From Acidobacteriaceae bacterium (GTDB lineage: Bacteria; Acidobacteriota; Terriglobia; Terriglobales; Acidobacteriaceae), in the NCBI GenBank assembly GCA_027311125.1, contig DAICZO010000377.1:1-5097 (forward strand): a DNA stretch of 5,097 nucleotides, given 5' to 3'. Position numbers and translations under genes: made by a program. How positions within the stretch are numbered: position 1 is the first letter of the stretch; each line of letters starts with the position of its first letter. The notes under the pieces are model-generated. The model had not been told where the DNA came from. It saw only the letters and a list, made by a program, of their open reading frames with translations, and ran no database searches. Shown in pieces: positions 1 to 5,097 of the stretch.

Positions 1-402
1 CCGAGAATCCTCCCGCACCCGCTCCAGCGAGTTCCATCCCACGTGCGGTGATTTCAACTCCGCACCCTCAAACACAGCAGGGAACCGCTCACACATCCCC
101 GCAAAATGCCCCAGTCCCGCCACTCCCGGCGCCTCCGTCGAGCCCTCAAACAACCACTGCATCCCCACACAAATCCCCAGAAACCACGCACCCTTCGCCA
201 CACTCTCCCGCACCGCCGCTGTAATCCCCAACTCCTCCAGCAACTGCGTAGCCTGAAAATGCCCCACCCCCGGCAGCACCACCTTCGTAGCCCGGCACAC
301 CACCTCCGGGTCCTGCGTCACCAGCGTCTCTGCACCCAAATACTTCAGCGCCTTCACTACACTGGTCAGATTCCCCGCCTTGTAATCAATCACTGCAATC
401 AT
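1..402 (-). CDS. hisH: Imidazole glycerol phosphate synthase glutamine amidotransferase subunit HisH (partial, 3' end off the window)
   Basis: HisH releases ammonia from glutamine and passes it to HisF, which converts PRFAR to imidazole glycerol phosphate and AICAR; the two form a cytoplasmic heterodimer. Reading from the ATG at 402, the frame stays open for 134 codons to the window edge. It begins MIAVIDYKAGN, the usual class I amidotransferase start. PGVGHF (44-49) is the oxyanion strand, GICVGMQ (76-82) holds the nucleophile Cys78, and PHVGWN (119-124) is a HisH hallmark. The full protein is usually about 200-210 residues, so the part with the catalytic His-Glu pair is missing because of the window edge, not because the gene is broken. 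An AGGA ribosome binding site at 409-412 lies 6 nt before the ATG, which fixes the start. It follows hisB by 28 nt as the last visible gene of the his operon. Confidence 0.95.
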   Translation of the reverse strand, partial: MIAVIDYKAGNLTSVVKALKYLGAETLVTQDPEVVCRATKVVLPGVGHFQATQLLEELGITAAVRESVAKGAWFLGICVGMQWLFEGSTEAPGVAGLGHFAGMCERFPAVFEGAELKSPHVGWNSLERVREDSR

Positions 403-430
403 CAATCGTCCTTGCCTTCTAGTCCCCGCT

Positions 431-1039
431 TTAGAGCAAACCCTTCGTACTAGGCAGCATCTCCCGCATCCGTTCATCACGGCTGCAAGCCCCACGCAAC
501 GCTCTCGCAAACGCCTTGAAAATCGCCTCGATCTTGTGATGATTACTCCGCCCATACATCGTCTTCACATGCACATTCGCCTTCGCGCCTCTCGCAAACC
601 CATCGAAGAAATCCGCCAGCAACTCACTCTGGAAGTCCCCCACCAGCCGCACCTTCACCTTGTCGTCAACAACATAAGCAACGCGCCCGCTCAAATCCAC
701 CGCAGCCACCGCCAGCGTCTCATCCATCGCCATCACAAAGTACCCAGCGCGCATGATGCCCTTCTTATCGCCCAGCGCCTTGTTGAATGCCTCGCCCAGC
801 GCAATCCCCACATCCTCCACCGTATGGTGCTGGTCCACATCCAGATCGCCCGTACACGTCAGCGTCAGATCGAACCCACCATGCCGCGTAAACAACTCCA
901 GCATGTGGTCGAAGAACCGGATCCCCGTCGACACCTTGTAAACGCCCTGCCCATCGACCACCAGCTTCAACGCAATCTGCGTCTCCGTTGTGCTCCGCTT
1001 GATCGTACCCGTCCGAACCTTACCCAAACTCTTCGCCAT
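431..1039 (-). CDS. hisB: Imidazoleglycerol-phosphate dehydratase HisB
   Basis: HisB removes water from imidazole glycerol phosphate to give imidazole acetol phosphate, using two manganese ions. At 202 residues it is the monofunctional type; there is no N-terminal histidinol-phosphatase domain as in the enterobacterial fusion. Both halves of the duplicated fold show their metal sites: FFDHML (42-47, His45), HHTVED (71-76), MDE (105-107), NVHV (155-158) and NHHKIEA (166-172). The family's C-terminal signature PSTKG (196-200) is intact, followed by only two residues. The ATG at 1039 gives the family's usual R..ET start region (R15, E19, T20). An AAAGGGG ribosome binding site sits 8 nt upstream; a second GAGGG touches the ATG and is too close to use. 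It lies 17 nt after hisC, inside the operon. Confidence 0.97.
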   Translation of the reverse strand: MAKSLGKVRTGTIKRSTTETQIALKLVVDGQGVYKVSTGIRFFDHMLELFTRHGGFDLTLTCTGDLDVDQHHTVEDVGIALGEAFNKALGDKKGIMRAGYFVMAMDETLAVAAVDLSGRVAYVVDDKVKVRLVGDFQSELLADFFDGFARGAKANVHVKTMYGRSNHHKIEAIFKAFARALRGACSRDERMREMLPSTKGLL

Positions 1040-1054
1040 CCCTCAAACCCCTTT

Positions 1055-1074
1055 CGCTAACCCGCTAACCCGCT
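1055..1074. repeat. 8-bp tandem repeat at the hisC stop codon (2.5 copies)
   Basis: On the + strand the unit cgctaacc occurs at 1055-1062 and 1063-1070 and is followed by a partial cgct. On the coding strand it encodes the last residues of HisC (GLAG) and its TAG stop. Because 8 is not a multiple of 3, gain or loss of a unit would shift the reading frame at the very C-terminus. The repeat also reaches within about 16 nt of the hisB start. It may be chance. Confidence 0.6.
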
Positions 1075-2184
1075 GCCTTGCTGCTTCTCCCAACCAATCT
1101 CATCCAAACAAGCCTTCAACGCCGCCAAACCAGCCGTCACATGCTCTTCCACGCCAATCGTTATCCGTACGCATCCATCGCACCCGGGATCAGCCGACCG
1201 GTCTCGCAACAACACTCCATGCGCCCGCATCGCCTGCACCAACTCGCCATGCTTCGGCCCAATATTCACTAGCACAAAATTCGCATGGCTCGTCCAGAAC
1301 GGCGCCCCCAACTCCCGCAAACCGGCCATCATCCGCTCACGCCCCACCCGCACCTGTTCCACATACCACGCCAGGTAAGCCTCATCGTCTATCGCCGCCT
1401 TCAGGCAGTCCAGCGCCACGCCATTCACGTTGTACGGCGAGCAGGTCTTCCGCACATACTTCAGCAACTCCGCATTCCCAGCCAGCATCCCAATCCGCAG
1501 ATTCGCCAGCCCATACGCCTTAGAGAACGTCCGCGCCACGATCAAATTCGGAACCGAATCCAGGTAGCCCATCGTCGTCGCCCCGTCAAAATGGTAGTAC
1601 GCCTCATCCACCATCAGCACTGCCTGCGGTGCCGCCTTCGCAATCGCCAGCAGATGCTCCCGCCGCACCACCGTACCCGTGGGATTATTCGGTGAAGCCA
1701 CCATGATCAGCTTCGTCTTCTCCGTAATCGCCGCCATAAACCGCTCAAACGGAAACTCCAGCGAACCATCCGCCTGCACCTTCCGCAGCCCCTGCGGAAC
1801 CATCAACTGCACATTCACGTCGTACATAAAAAACGTAGGCGTAGTAATCAACGCCTCATCGCCTTCATCCAGAAACGTAGTGCACATCAGGTGAATCGCC
1901 TCATCCACCCCATTCGTCAGCAGCACCTGCTCGGTCTGCAAACCAAAGTGTTCGGCAACAATCCGCTCCACCGGCTCCCGCTCCGGATACTTCGTCAGCC
2001 CCTCAGCCGTAATCGCCTGCAGACGCTCCATCACCCGCGGACTGGGCGCCAGCGTGTTCTCATTAAAGTCCAGGCGCAAAGCCCTTCGCTCCGCCAGCGG
2101 AGGATGATACTCCGGCATCGCCAGCACCGCACGCCGTGGCTGCACGGTCGTCCTATCTGTAACCACATCGGTAGCAACTGTCAT
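1057..2184 (-). CDS. hisC: Histidinol-phosphate aminotransferase HisC
   Basis: HisC transfers the amino group of glutamate to imidazole acetol phosphate, giving histidinol phosphate. It is a PLP-dependent fold-type I (class II) aminotransferase of 375 residues, a normal length. Visible landmarks, numbered from the chosen start, are LDFNEN (38-43) in the substrate-binding N-terminus, SPNNPTG (164-170) binding the cofactor, VDEAYYHF (192-199) with Asp193 for the pyridine nitrogen, TFSKAYGLANLRIG (219-232) with Schiff-base Lys222 and phosphate-contact Arg230, and VRITIG (339-344) with carboxylate-binding Arg340. The frame is open upstream into hisD, but those 90-odd residues are a shadow of hisD. 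Two adjacent ATGs (2187 and 2184) compete; GAGG at 2190-2193 is 2 nt from the first and 5 nt from the second, so the second is preferred. It starts 14 nt after hisD. The last codons lie in a short tandem repeat (1055-1074). Confidence 0.95.
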   Translation of the reverse strand: MTVATDVVTDRTTVQPRRAVLAMPEYHPPLAERRALRLDFNENTLAPSPRVMERLQAITAEGLTKYPEREPVERIVAEHFGLQTEQVLLTNGVDEAIHLMCTTFLDEGDEALITTPTFFMYDVNVQLMVPQGLRKVQADGSLEFPFERFMAAITEKTKLIMVASPNNPTGTVVRREHLLAIAKAAPQAVLMVDEAYYHFDGATTMGYLDSVPNLIVARTFSKAYGLANLRIGMLAGNAELLKYVRKTCSPYNVNGVALDCLKAAIDDEAYLAWYVEQVRVGRERMMAGLRELGAPFWTSHANFVLVNIGPKHGELVQAMRAHGVLLRDRSADPGCDGCVRITIGVEEHVTAGLAALKACLDEIGWEKQQGSGLAG

Positions 2185-2189
2185 CATGC

Positions 2190-2193
2190 CCTC
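2190..2193 (-). promoter_or_regulatory. Ribosome binding site of hisC
   Basis: GAGG in the 11-nt gap after the hisD stop codon. It stands 2 nt from the first of two adjacent ATG codons and 5 nt from the second, so it favours translation from 2184. Confidence 0.6.
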
Positions 2194-2198
2194 ACGTT

Positions 2199-3461
2199 CT
2201 AGTGCTTCATTCGCTGCCGCACGCTTTCTGCGTGGCCAGTCAGTCCTTCTGCTTCTGCCAGTGCCACCGCATAGGGCCCCAACTTCTTCAACCCCTTGCG
2301 CGTGTACTGCTGCACCGTAATCACTTTCACAAAATCCATCACGCTCAGCCCTGCCCGCATCCGGCCATTCCGCCCCGTAGGCAGCACATGGTTCGGCCCC
2401 GACACATAATCCCCCATCGACTGCGGCGAATAAGCCCCCACAAACACACTGCCGGCATTCTTGACCCACTTCAAATCCGCGGCGCTATCTACCGTCAGGT
2501 GCTCCAACGCCAGGCGATTGGTCAGCGCCCGTGCTTCTGTAACCGTCTCCGTTACAAAAATACAACCCTGCGCCGCCAGCGACTTCTTCGCCAGCGTATT
2601 CGTCTTCGCCTGCACCTTCACCTCGGCCAAAACTGCCTCCGCCAACGCCTCACGGCTCGTAATCAGCACCGCCAGCGCCTCCGGATCATGCTCGGCCTGC
2701 GCCACCAGATCCGCTGCGATCCCTGCAGCATCTCCCGTCTCGCTCGTTACCCCAATCTCCGTCGGTCCCGCCGGCATATCAATCCCGCACTCTGCCGACA
2801 CCAGCAGCTTGGCCGCCGTCACAAACAGATTCCCCGGCCCTACAATCTTGTGCACCCGTCCCACCGACTCCGTCCCATACGCCATCGCCGCAACCGCCTG
2901 TGCACCGCCTATCCGGTAGAACTCCGTCACCCCCGCCAGCCACGCCGCCGCCATCGTCTCCTTCACCGGCTTTGGCGAACACACCACAATCCGCTCCACC
3001 CCCGCCACCTGTGCTGGAGTCACCGTCATCAGCAGCGTCGAAGGCAGCGGATACCGCCCTCCCGGAACATAGCAGCCCACGCTCCCCAGCGGCCGCACAA
3101 TCTGGCCCGTCTTCACCCCCTCCGCCGGAGACATCATCCACTCCTTGGGCTTCTGCGCCTCCGCAAAGCCGCGGATGTTCGCCTGCGCCACCCGCATTGC
3201 ATCCTGCAGCCTCGGCGCCGTAGTCTCCCACGCGGCCTTCATCTCCTCCTGCGAGACCAGCAGTTCCTGTCCCTCGCCCAGCGAGTCGTACTCCCCCGCA
3301 TAGCGGCGCAGCGCGGCATCCCCACCCTGCCGCACCTCGGACAATATCTCCCGCACCACTGCCTCGACCCGCGCCGTATTCAAAGCGCCTCGTTGCTCCA
3401 ACGCCTCAATCAGCGCTGTCGCTGCCTTCGCTCCACGACCAAACGTACGTACCAGCTTCAT
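2199..3461 (-). CDS. hisD: Histidinol dehydrogenase HisD
   Basis: HisD catalyses the last two steps of the pathway, the four-electron NAD-dependent oxidation of histidinol to histidine through histidinal. The 420 residues match the family length. Zinc ligands known from the E. coli enzyme have clear counterparts: Gln255 and His258 in QAEHD, Asp351 in GDYVSG and His410 in GHAES. The catalytic Glu-His pair is E320-H321 in LEHLTVDSA. Also present are the Rossmann-type stretch YVPGGRYPLPST (131-142), GPGNLFVTAAK (208-218) and AGPTEIGV (231-238). The usual glycine-rich LPTGG segment reads LPTGRNGRMRAG (360-371), a mild variant. A GAGGT ribosome binding site (3466-3470) is 4 nt before the ATG, and the gap to hisG is 22 nt. 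The protein is probably a cytoplasmic homodimer. Identity is not in doubt. Confidence 0.97.
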   Translation of the reverse strand: MKLVRTFGRGAKAATALIEALEQRGALNTARVEAVVREILSEVRQGGDAALRRYAGEYDSLGEGQELLVSQEEMKAAWETTAPRLQDAMRVAQANIRGFAEAQKPKEWMMSPAEGVKTGQIVRPLGSVGCYVPGGRYPLPSTLLMTVTPAQVAGVERIVVCSPKPVKETMAAAWLAGVTEFYRIGGAQAVAAMAYGTESVGRVHKIVGPGNLFVTAAKLLVSAECGIDMPAGPTEIGVTSETGDAAGIAADLVAQAEHDPEALAVLITSREALAEAVLAEVKVQAKTNTLAKKSLAAQGCIFVTETVTEARALTNRLALEHLTVDSAADLKWVKNAGSVFVGAYSPQSMGDYVSGPNHVLPTGRNGRMRAGLSVMDFVKVITVQQYTRKGLKKLGPYAVALAEAEGLTGHAESVRQRMKH

Positions 3462-3483
3462 TGCGACCTCAATTGGTTACAAT

Positions 3484-4368
3484 CTACAAAACAACCTTGC
3501 TCAGCGGATACTCTACGATGCCCGTTGCGCCCGCAGCCTTCAGCTTCGGGATCACATCGCGCACATCACGCTCATCCAGAATCGTGTTCAGCGCCAACCA
3601 CGCCGCATCGCTCAACTGCGACACCGTCGGCGAATTCAACGCCGGCAGCACCGCAACCACGGCATCCAACTGCGTCTTCGGCACATTCAGCAGCAGACCC
3701 ACCTTGCCTTGTGCCGCAATCGCAGCATTCAGCATCAGCGCAATGTTCTCGATCTTCTCGCGCTTCCAGGTGTCCGCAAACGACGTCTTGTTCGCGATCA
3801 ACTGCGTCTCGCTCTCCATCAGCGTTTCGATAATCCGCAAACGGTTGGCCCGCAGACTCGATCCGGTCTCCGTCACTTCAACAATCGCATCGGCCAGCGT
3901 CGGCGGCTTTACTTCCGTCGCCCCCCAGCTAAACTCCACCTTCACCGGAATATTCTTCTCCGCAAAGTAGCGCTTGGTAAACTCCACCAACTCCGTCGCA
4001 ATCGTCTTTCCCGCCAGGTCTTCCGGCTTCTGGAACGGCGAATCCTCCGGCACGCACAACACCCAGCGCACCTTCTGTCGGCTCACCTTGGAGTACGTCA
4101 GGCTCGTCACATACTCCACATCCGTCTGGTTCTCCAGCACCCAGTCATTGCCAGTCAATCCGGCATCCAGCGCACCATGCTCCACATAGCGAGCCATCTC
4201 CTGCGCCCGCACCAGCATGCACTCAATCTCCGTATCGTCGATCGTAGGAAAGTAGCTCCGGCCGCTCGCATAGATCTTCCAGCCCGCCCGTTCAAACAGC
4301 GCGATCGTCGCATCCTGTAGGCTGCCCTTCGGAATTCCCAGCTTCAACTTCTGCTTCATCTCCGCCAT
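3484..4368 (-). CDS. hisG: ATP phosphoribosyltransferase HisG, long form with regulatory domain
   Basis: HisG joins ATP and PRPP to make phosphoribosyl-ATP, the committed step of histidine synthesis. At 294 residues this is the long, self-regulated form and not the short form of about 210 residues that needs HisZ. The two periplasmic-binding-like catalytic lobes span about residues 8-215: the family start LKLGIPKGSLQ (8-18), DAGLTGNDWVLE (68-79), and the PRPP-binding loop VTETGSSLRAN (165-175). Residues about 217-294 (KVGLLLNVP to the end) form the ACT-like C-terminal domain that binds histidine in characterised relatives, so feedback inhibition is likely. The ATG overlaps the hisI stop by one base (TAATG at 4370-4366), pointing to translational coupling; a GAGGGGAG ribosome binding site lies inside the last hisI codons. 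A second ATG three codons in (4359) is possible but less well placed. Confidence 0.97.
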   Translation of the reverse strand: MAEMKQKLKLGIPKGSLQDATIALFERAGWKIYASGRSYFPTIDDTEIECMLVRAQEMARYVEHGALDAGLTGNDWVLENQTDVEYVTSLTYSKVSRQKVRWVLCVPEDSPFQKPEDLAGKTIATELVEFTKRYFAEKNIPVKVEFSWGATEVKPPTLADAIVEVTETGSSLRANRLRIIETLMESETQLIANKTSFADTWKREKIENIALMLNAAIAAQGKVGLLLNVPKTQLDAVVAVLPALNSPTVSQLSDAAWLALNTILDERDVRDVIPKLKAAGATGIVEYPLSKVVL

Positions 4369-4718
4369 TACTTGCTCCCCTCGCTATGTGTAACTGAAAT
4401 TGGTTTCGTAAAGCAGCTCACCGTTCCTTCGTGGCACACCAGTCCATCGCCTTCCACCTCGACTTTGAACAGCAGGGCATCGTTATCGCAGTCGGTCGCC
4501 GCTTCTATCACCCGCAGCCGATTGCCGCTGGTCTCGCCCTTCATCCACAGCTTGCTCCGTGTCCGGCTCCAGAACGTCACAAATCCCGTCTCCAGCGTCT
4601 TCGCATAGCTCACTTCGTTCAAAAATCCCAACATCAGCATCTCGCCCGTCTTCGCATCCTGCACTATTCCCGGGACCAGGCCATCCATCTTGGCAAAGTC
4701 AATCGTCACAGCGTCCAT
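4368..4718 (-). CDS. hisI: Phosphoribosyl-AMP cyclohydrolase HisI (stand-alone)
   Basis: HisI hydrolyses the purine ring of phosphoribosyl-AMP, giving ProFAR; it is a zinc and magnesium enzyme of the cytoplasm. The 116-residue product is the cyclohydrolase domain alone, with no HisE pyrophosphohydrolase domain after it. Signatures are LMLGFLNEVSY (28-38), the substrate loop WMKGETSGN (58-66), the metal cluster DCDND (76-80; Asp76, Asp78, Asp80 and zinc ligand Cys77) and CHEGTVSCF (95-103; Cys95 and Cys102). The frame stays open 17 codons upstream into the terminator hairpin, but the ATG at 4718 has a strong AGGAG 6 nt before it and gives a normal N-terminus, so the longer start is rejected. 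It is the first structural gene after the attenuator and overlaps hisG by one base. The separate hisE needed for the preceding step is not in this window. Confidence 0.96.
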   Translation of the reverse strand: MDAVTIDFAKMDGLVPGIVQDAKTGEMLMLGFLNEVSYAKTLETGFVTFWSRTRSKLWMKGETSGNRLRVIEAATDCDNDALLFKVEVEGDGLVCHEGTVSCFTKPISVTHSEGSK

Positions 4719-4724
4719 TTCTCT

Positions 4725-4729
4725 CTCCT
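4725..4729 (-). promoter_or_regulatory. Ribosome binding site of hisI
   Basis: AGGAG followed by GAGAA and the ATG at 4718, spacing 6 nt. It is the strongest Shine-Dalgarno match in the window. It decides the hisI start against the upstream in-frame extension that would run back into the terminator stem. It lies about 40 nt downstream of the terminator's T run, so it is present only on transcripts that have read through the attenuator. Confidence 0.85.
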
Positions 4730-4767
4730 GTCCAGCGTTATGTCCCGGCAACTTGCCATCGCGCAGC

Positions 4768-4808
4768 AAAAAGGCCCGCTCGCGATGTGCGCGTTAGCGG
4801 GCCTTTTT
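4768..4808 (-). terminator. Intrinsic terminator of the his leader (attenuator terminator)
   Basis: A perfect 13-bp inverted repeat: the 5' arm on the minus strand is AAAAAGGCCCGCT (4808-4796) and the 3' arm AGCGGGCCTTTTT (4780-4768). Eight pairs are the GC-rich GGCCCGCT core, and the T run directly follows it. The 15-nt loop contains a further CGCG/CGCG pairing. It stands between the hisL stop codon and hisI, in the right orientation to stop transcription before the structural genes. The A tract on the other side makes it look bidirectional, but no + strand gene ends here, so a role in attenuation is the simplest reading. Confidence 0.92.
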
Positions 4809-4862
4809 CAATCCTTGTGTACGTTCGTTACTTCGTCACACCGGACACAGCCGCCAACACGC
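4789..4862 (-). promoter_or_regulatory. Antiterminator helix of the his attenuator
   Basis: Two segments of the leader RNA are complementary over 12 continuous pairs, ten Watson-Crick and two G-U: GCGUGUUGGCGG (4862-4851, hisL codons 17-21) and CCGCUAACGCGC (4800-4789). The second segment holds five bases of the terminator 5' arm and most of its loop, so this helix and the terminator cannot form together. The first segment begins 7 nt after the last His codon, where it would be left free by a ribosome stalled earlier in the His run. The structure was folded by hand and no energies were calculated. Confidence 0.75.
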
Positions 4863-4907
4863 TTTGCGCATGATGATGGTGGTGCCCGTGATGCTGCGAA
4901 CGAACGT
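4821..4907 (-). repeat. 9-bp inverted repeat enclosing the hisL coding region
   Basis: ACGUUCGUU in hisL codons 2-5 (4907-4899) is the exact reverse complement of AACGAACGU (4829-4821), which begins at the last base of the hisL stop codon. The two arms bracket the His codons and the antiterminator arm. In an untranslated leader RNA they could close a long stem-loop; a ribosome at the start or at the stop of hisL would disrupt it. A competing smaller hairpin, GUGU-G-ACG with CGU-ACAC, spans the stop codon. Confidence 0.55.
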
Positions 4908-4911
4908 TCAT
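4828..4911 (-). CDS. hisL: his operon leader peptide HisL
   Basis: A 27-residue open frame with ATG at 4911 and TAA at 4830-4828, too short for usual ORF calling. The peptide starts MNVRSQ, continues with HHGHHHHH (residues 7-14: seven His in eight codons, four CAT and three CAC, positions 4893-4870) and ends AQSVLAAVSGVTK. It lies immediately upstream of a terminator and the his structural genes, the setting of the enterobacterial hisL peptide, which also has seven His codons. Its role would be to sense charged tRNA-His through ribosome stalling, not to act as a protein. No good Shine-Dalgarno is seen (only a weak TAGG close to the ATG), and the promoter candidate would place the transcript start within a few bases of the ATG, so the message may be leaderless. 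Confidence 0.9.
   Translation of the reverse strand: MNVRSQHHGHHHHHAQSVLAAVSGVTK
4857..4871 (-). promoter_or_regulatory. Small hairpin sequestering the antiterminator arm
   Basis: AUGCGC (4871-4866) can pair with GCGUGU (4862-4857) around an AAA loop, giving six pairs, two of them G-U. The 5' arm contains part of the last His codon (codon 14) and the 3' arm is the first half of the antiterminator arm. A ribosome held on the His codons would cover or melt this hairpin and free the antiterminator arm; without stalling it can re-form and leave the terminator to fold. Stability is modest, so the role is an inference from position. Confidence 0.5.
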
Positions 4912-4919
4912 TACCTATA

Positions 4920-4948
4920 AACCTACCCGCACCGCCTCAGCTTGTCAA
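4920..4948 (-). promoter_or_regulatory. Candidate sigma70-type promoter of the his operon
   Basis: A perfect TTGACA -35 hexamer (4948-4943) is followed after 17 nt by TAGGTT (4925-4920), a poor -10 match (3 of 6). The expected start would be at about 4913, only one or two bases before the hisL ATG. The -35 and spacing are convincing; the -10 is not. An alternative TATAGG at 4919-4914 is a better -10 but would lie 23 nt from this -35. Confidence 0.5.
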
Positions 4949-5008
4949 TGCATCGCCCCCATCCGCTTTCCAGCCCACTCTCGCCACTATGGTAGATTTC
5001 TATCCGCC

Positions 5009-5097
5009 ATGCGAACCCTCATCTCCACGCTGCCAATCGCGCTCCTCCTCAGCTCGCTGCTCCCCGCCGCATCTCTGCCCGCGCAGTCCGCCACCCC
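5009..5097 (+). CDS. Exported protein of unknown function (5' end only, runs off the window)
   Basis: From the ATG at 5009 the + strand is open to the window edge, giving about 29 residues. They form a textbook Sec signal peptide: a positive start MRT, a hydrophobic core ISTLPIALLLSSLLPAA and a plausible signal peptidase I site at SLPA before QSATP. No lipobox Cys is present, so it is not a lipoprotein by what can be seen. The codons are rich in C and G at third positions, as expected for a real gene here. No clear Shine-Dalgarno is seen; TATGGT at 4988 or TAGATT at 4993 could be -10 elements but neither has a good -35. The gene diverges from the his operon across a 97-bp gap. The function cannot be told from this fragment. 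Confidence 0.55.
   Translation, partial: MRTLISTLPIALLLSSLLPAASLPAQSAT

Noticed and set aside
106..453. 115-codon open frame on the + strand
   Set aside because: It is antisense to hisH and the hisB end; its Arg/His/Pro/Leu-rich product is a shadow.
2185..2469. N-terminal extension of the hisC frame into hisD
   Set aside because: These codons overlap the 3' end of hisD in another frame, are Gly/Ala/Cys-rich without family similarity, and a ribosome binding site sits right before 2184.
2779..3231. 150-codon open frame on the minus strand
   Set aside because: It is a different frame of hisD, with a Gly/Ala-rich product that lacks any recognisable motif.
2202..3833. 543-codon open frame on the + strand
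   Set aside because: It lies antisense to hisD and part of hisG, which have complete catalytic motifs. The product is a low-complexity Arg/His/Pro/Leu-rich string typical of the reverse frame of GC-rich genes.
4719..4769. N-terminal extension of the hisI frame
   Set aside because: It would start in the T run of the terminator with a non-ATG codon and no ribosome binding site, while the ATG at 4718 has AGGAG at ideal spacing.
4768..4808. Terminator of a + strand gene
   Set aside because: The hairpin is symmetrical enough to work both ways, but no real + strand gene ends nearby.
4559..4873. 104-codon open frame on the + strand
   Set aside because: It runs antisense through hisI, the terminator and hisL; composition is Ser/Pro/Arg-rich and it has no start signals.

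Overview
The window holds most of a histidine biosynthesis operon on the minus strand, preceded by its own regulatory leader, plus the first codons of a divergent gene for an exported protein at the right edge. The DNA is GC-rich with GC-rich third codon positions. The sequence of the Hisl-type enzymes and the compact order hisI-hisG-hisD-hisC-hisB-hisH suggest a soil acidobacterium of the Terriglobales group (Edaphobacter, Granulicella or Terriglobus relatives). That placement is an impression from protein similarity and was not tested.

Layout, reading the minus strand from right to left. A sigma70-like promoter candidate lies at about 4948-4920. A 27-codon leader peptide gene (hisL, 4911-4828) follows, with seven histidine codons among eight successive codons. 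A strong intrinsic terminator comes next (4808-4768), and then the structural genes: hisI (PR-AMP cyclohydrolase), hisG (long-form ATP phosphoribosyltransferase), hisD (histidinol dehydrogenase), hisC (histidinol-phosphate aminotransferase), hisB (imidazoleglycerol-phosphate dehydratase) and hisH (glutaminase subunit of IGP synthase, cut by the left edge at residue 134). Gaps between genes are 28 nt or less and hisI/hisG overlap in TAATG, so this is almost certainly one transcript. The divergent gene (from 5009, + strand) begins with a clear Sec signal peptide.

The main discovery is the leader. Hand-folding shows the parts of a classical ribosome-stalling attenuator: (1) a 13-bp GC-rich terminator followed by a T run; (2) a 12-bp antiterminator helix between a segment just after the His codons and the 5' half of the terminator; (3) a small hairpin in which the last His codon sequesters the antiterminator arm; and (4) a 9-bp helix that joins the first hisL codons to the sequence just after its stop. 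Shortage of charged tRNA-His would stall the ribosome on the His run, open hairpin 3, allow helix 2 and block terminator 1. The architecture parallels the enterobacterial his leader. I do not know of a description in this type of organism, but I cannot verify novelty.

The six enzymes cover much of the pathway: HisG makes PR-ATP, HisI opens the PR-AMP ring, HisH (with HisF) makes IGP, HisB dehydrates it, HisC transaminates, and HisD oxidises histidinol to histidine. HisA, HisF, HisE and histidinol-phosphate phosphatase are not in the window; hisA and hisF may lie just beyond the left edge. HisG carries its C-terminal regulatory domain, so the pathway appears to be controlled twice: by feedback on HisG and by attenuation of transcription.
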